This document shows positions 5,768-5,871 of a stretch of 5,871 nt of DNA, piece by piece. Origin of the DNA: Actinocrinis sp046724665 (lineage in GTDB: Bacteria; Actinomycetota; Actinomycetes; Streptomycetales; Catenulisporaceae); contig JBKOWZ010000034.1 in NCBI GenBank assembly GCA_046724665.1, positions 1 through 5,871 of the forward strand, given 5' to 3'. Under the pieces are notes generated by a model. That model had not been told where the DNA came from and did no database searches. It saw only the letters and a list, made by a program, of their open reading frames with translations. Made by a program: the position numbers and the translations under genes. Position 1 is the stretch's first letter, and each line of letters begins with the position of its first letter.

Positions 5768-5871
5768 TTAGTTGGTGGGTGTGGGTTGGTAGTGGGTGGG
5801 TGTGGTGGTGTAGGTGTGGCCGGTGTGTTGTGAGGTCCAGGTGGTGGTGTCGCCTTGGCGGTGGAGTGTCC
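5768..5871 (-). CDS. C-terminal tail of a 13E12-repeat (DUF222/HNH endonuclease) family protein, partial
   Basis: This minus-strand frame enters from the right edge and ends at TAA 5768-5770. Its 33 visible residues include a TLHRQGDTTTWTS stretch followed by TGHTYTTTP. The 'TWTS..TGHTYT' ending is what I recall at the C-terminus of actinobacterial 13E12 REP proteins, which carry an N-terminal DUF222 region and a C-terminal HNH nuclease domain (H-N-H metal site). The HNH motif itself lies outside the window, so it cannot be confirmed. Codon use is unlike the other genes: TAA stop, several ACA codons, and a run of Thr/Pro/His codons that leaves the plus strand almost free of A and C (2 C and 3 A in 5761-5820). 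This family is multi-copy and often strain-variable, consistent with acquired DNA. Whether the gene is intact cannot be seen. Confidence 0.65.
   Translation of the reverse strand, partial: TLHRQGDTTTWTSQHTGHTYTTTPTHYQPTPTN

Overview
The window is very GC-rich with strong third-position G/C, GTG starts and short intergenic gaps, which points to a high-GC actinobacterium. Gene content and order match the mycobacterial Rv2184c to Rv2190c block (ArsA-like ATPase, SRPBCC protein, fadD15, pimB, NlpC/P60). I place it in the mycolate-lineage and Pseudonocardiaceae neighbourhood, with an Amycolatopsis-like genus as a guess. Family identities come from reading the translated sequence and from memory of the M. 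tuberculosis homologues, not from a database search.

Layout. Positions 1-553 (minus) hold the N-terminal 184 residues of an ArsA/Get3-like P-loop protein that runs off the left edge; its nucleotide-binding motifs look degenerate. Twelve bases upstream of it, 566-1015 (minus) encodes a 149-aa SRPBCC lipid-binding-type protein like Rv2185c. A 231-bp divergent spacer (1016-1246) follows, then fadD15, a long-chain acyl-CoA ligase (1247-3067, plus). fadD15 converges on pimB (3091-4248, minus), and the 23-bp gap carries a perfect hairpin that overlaps the pimB stop. pimB lies 9 bp downstream of a secreted NlpC/P60 peptidoglycan hydrolase gene (4258-5436, minus), so the two probably form an operon read from a promoter near 5502-5531.

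The gene-free stretch 5437-5767 is the least ordinary part. It holds a leader hairpin, the candidate promoter, a small inverted repeat, an exact array of six 10-bp tandem repeats (5581-5640), a perfect 17-bp palindrome abutting that array (5641-5657), and a second palindrome (5708-5728) bracketed by near-identical TCAATG motifs. At the right edge, 5768-5871 (minus) is the C-terminal tail of what looks like a 13E12-repeat (DUF222/HNH endonuclease) protein, a multi-copy and possibly mobile actinobacterial family. Base composition changes sharply there.

Together, the conserved genes form a cell-envelope block: acyl activation (FadD15), phosphatidylinositol mannoside synthesis (PimB') and septal or wall peptidoglycan cleavage (NlpC/P60), with two accessory proteins of unknown role. 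The most promising targets for novelty are the degenerate ArsA-like protein and the repeat/palindrome region between the conserved block and the 13E12-type gene. I did not find a complete undescribed system.
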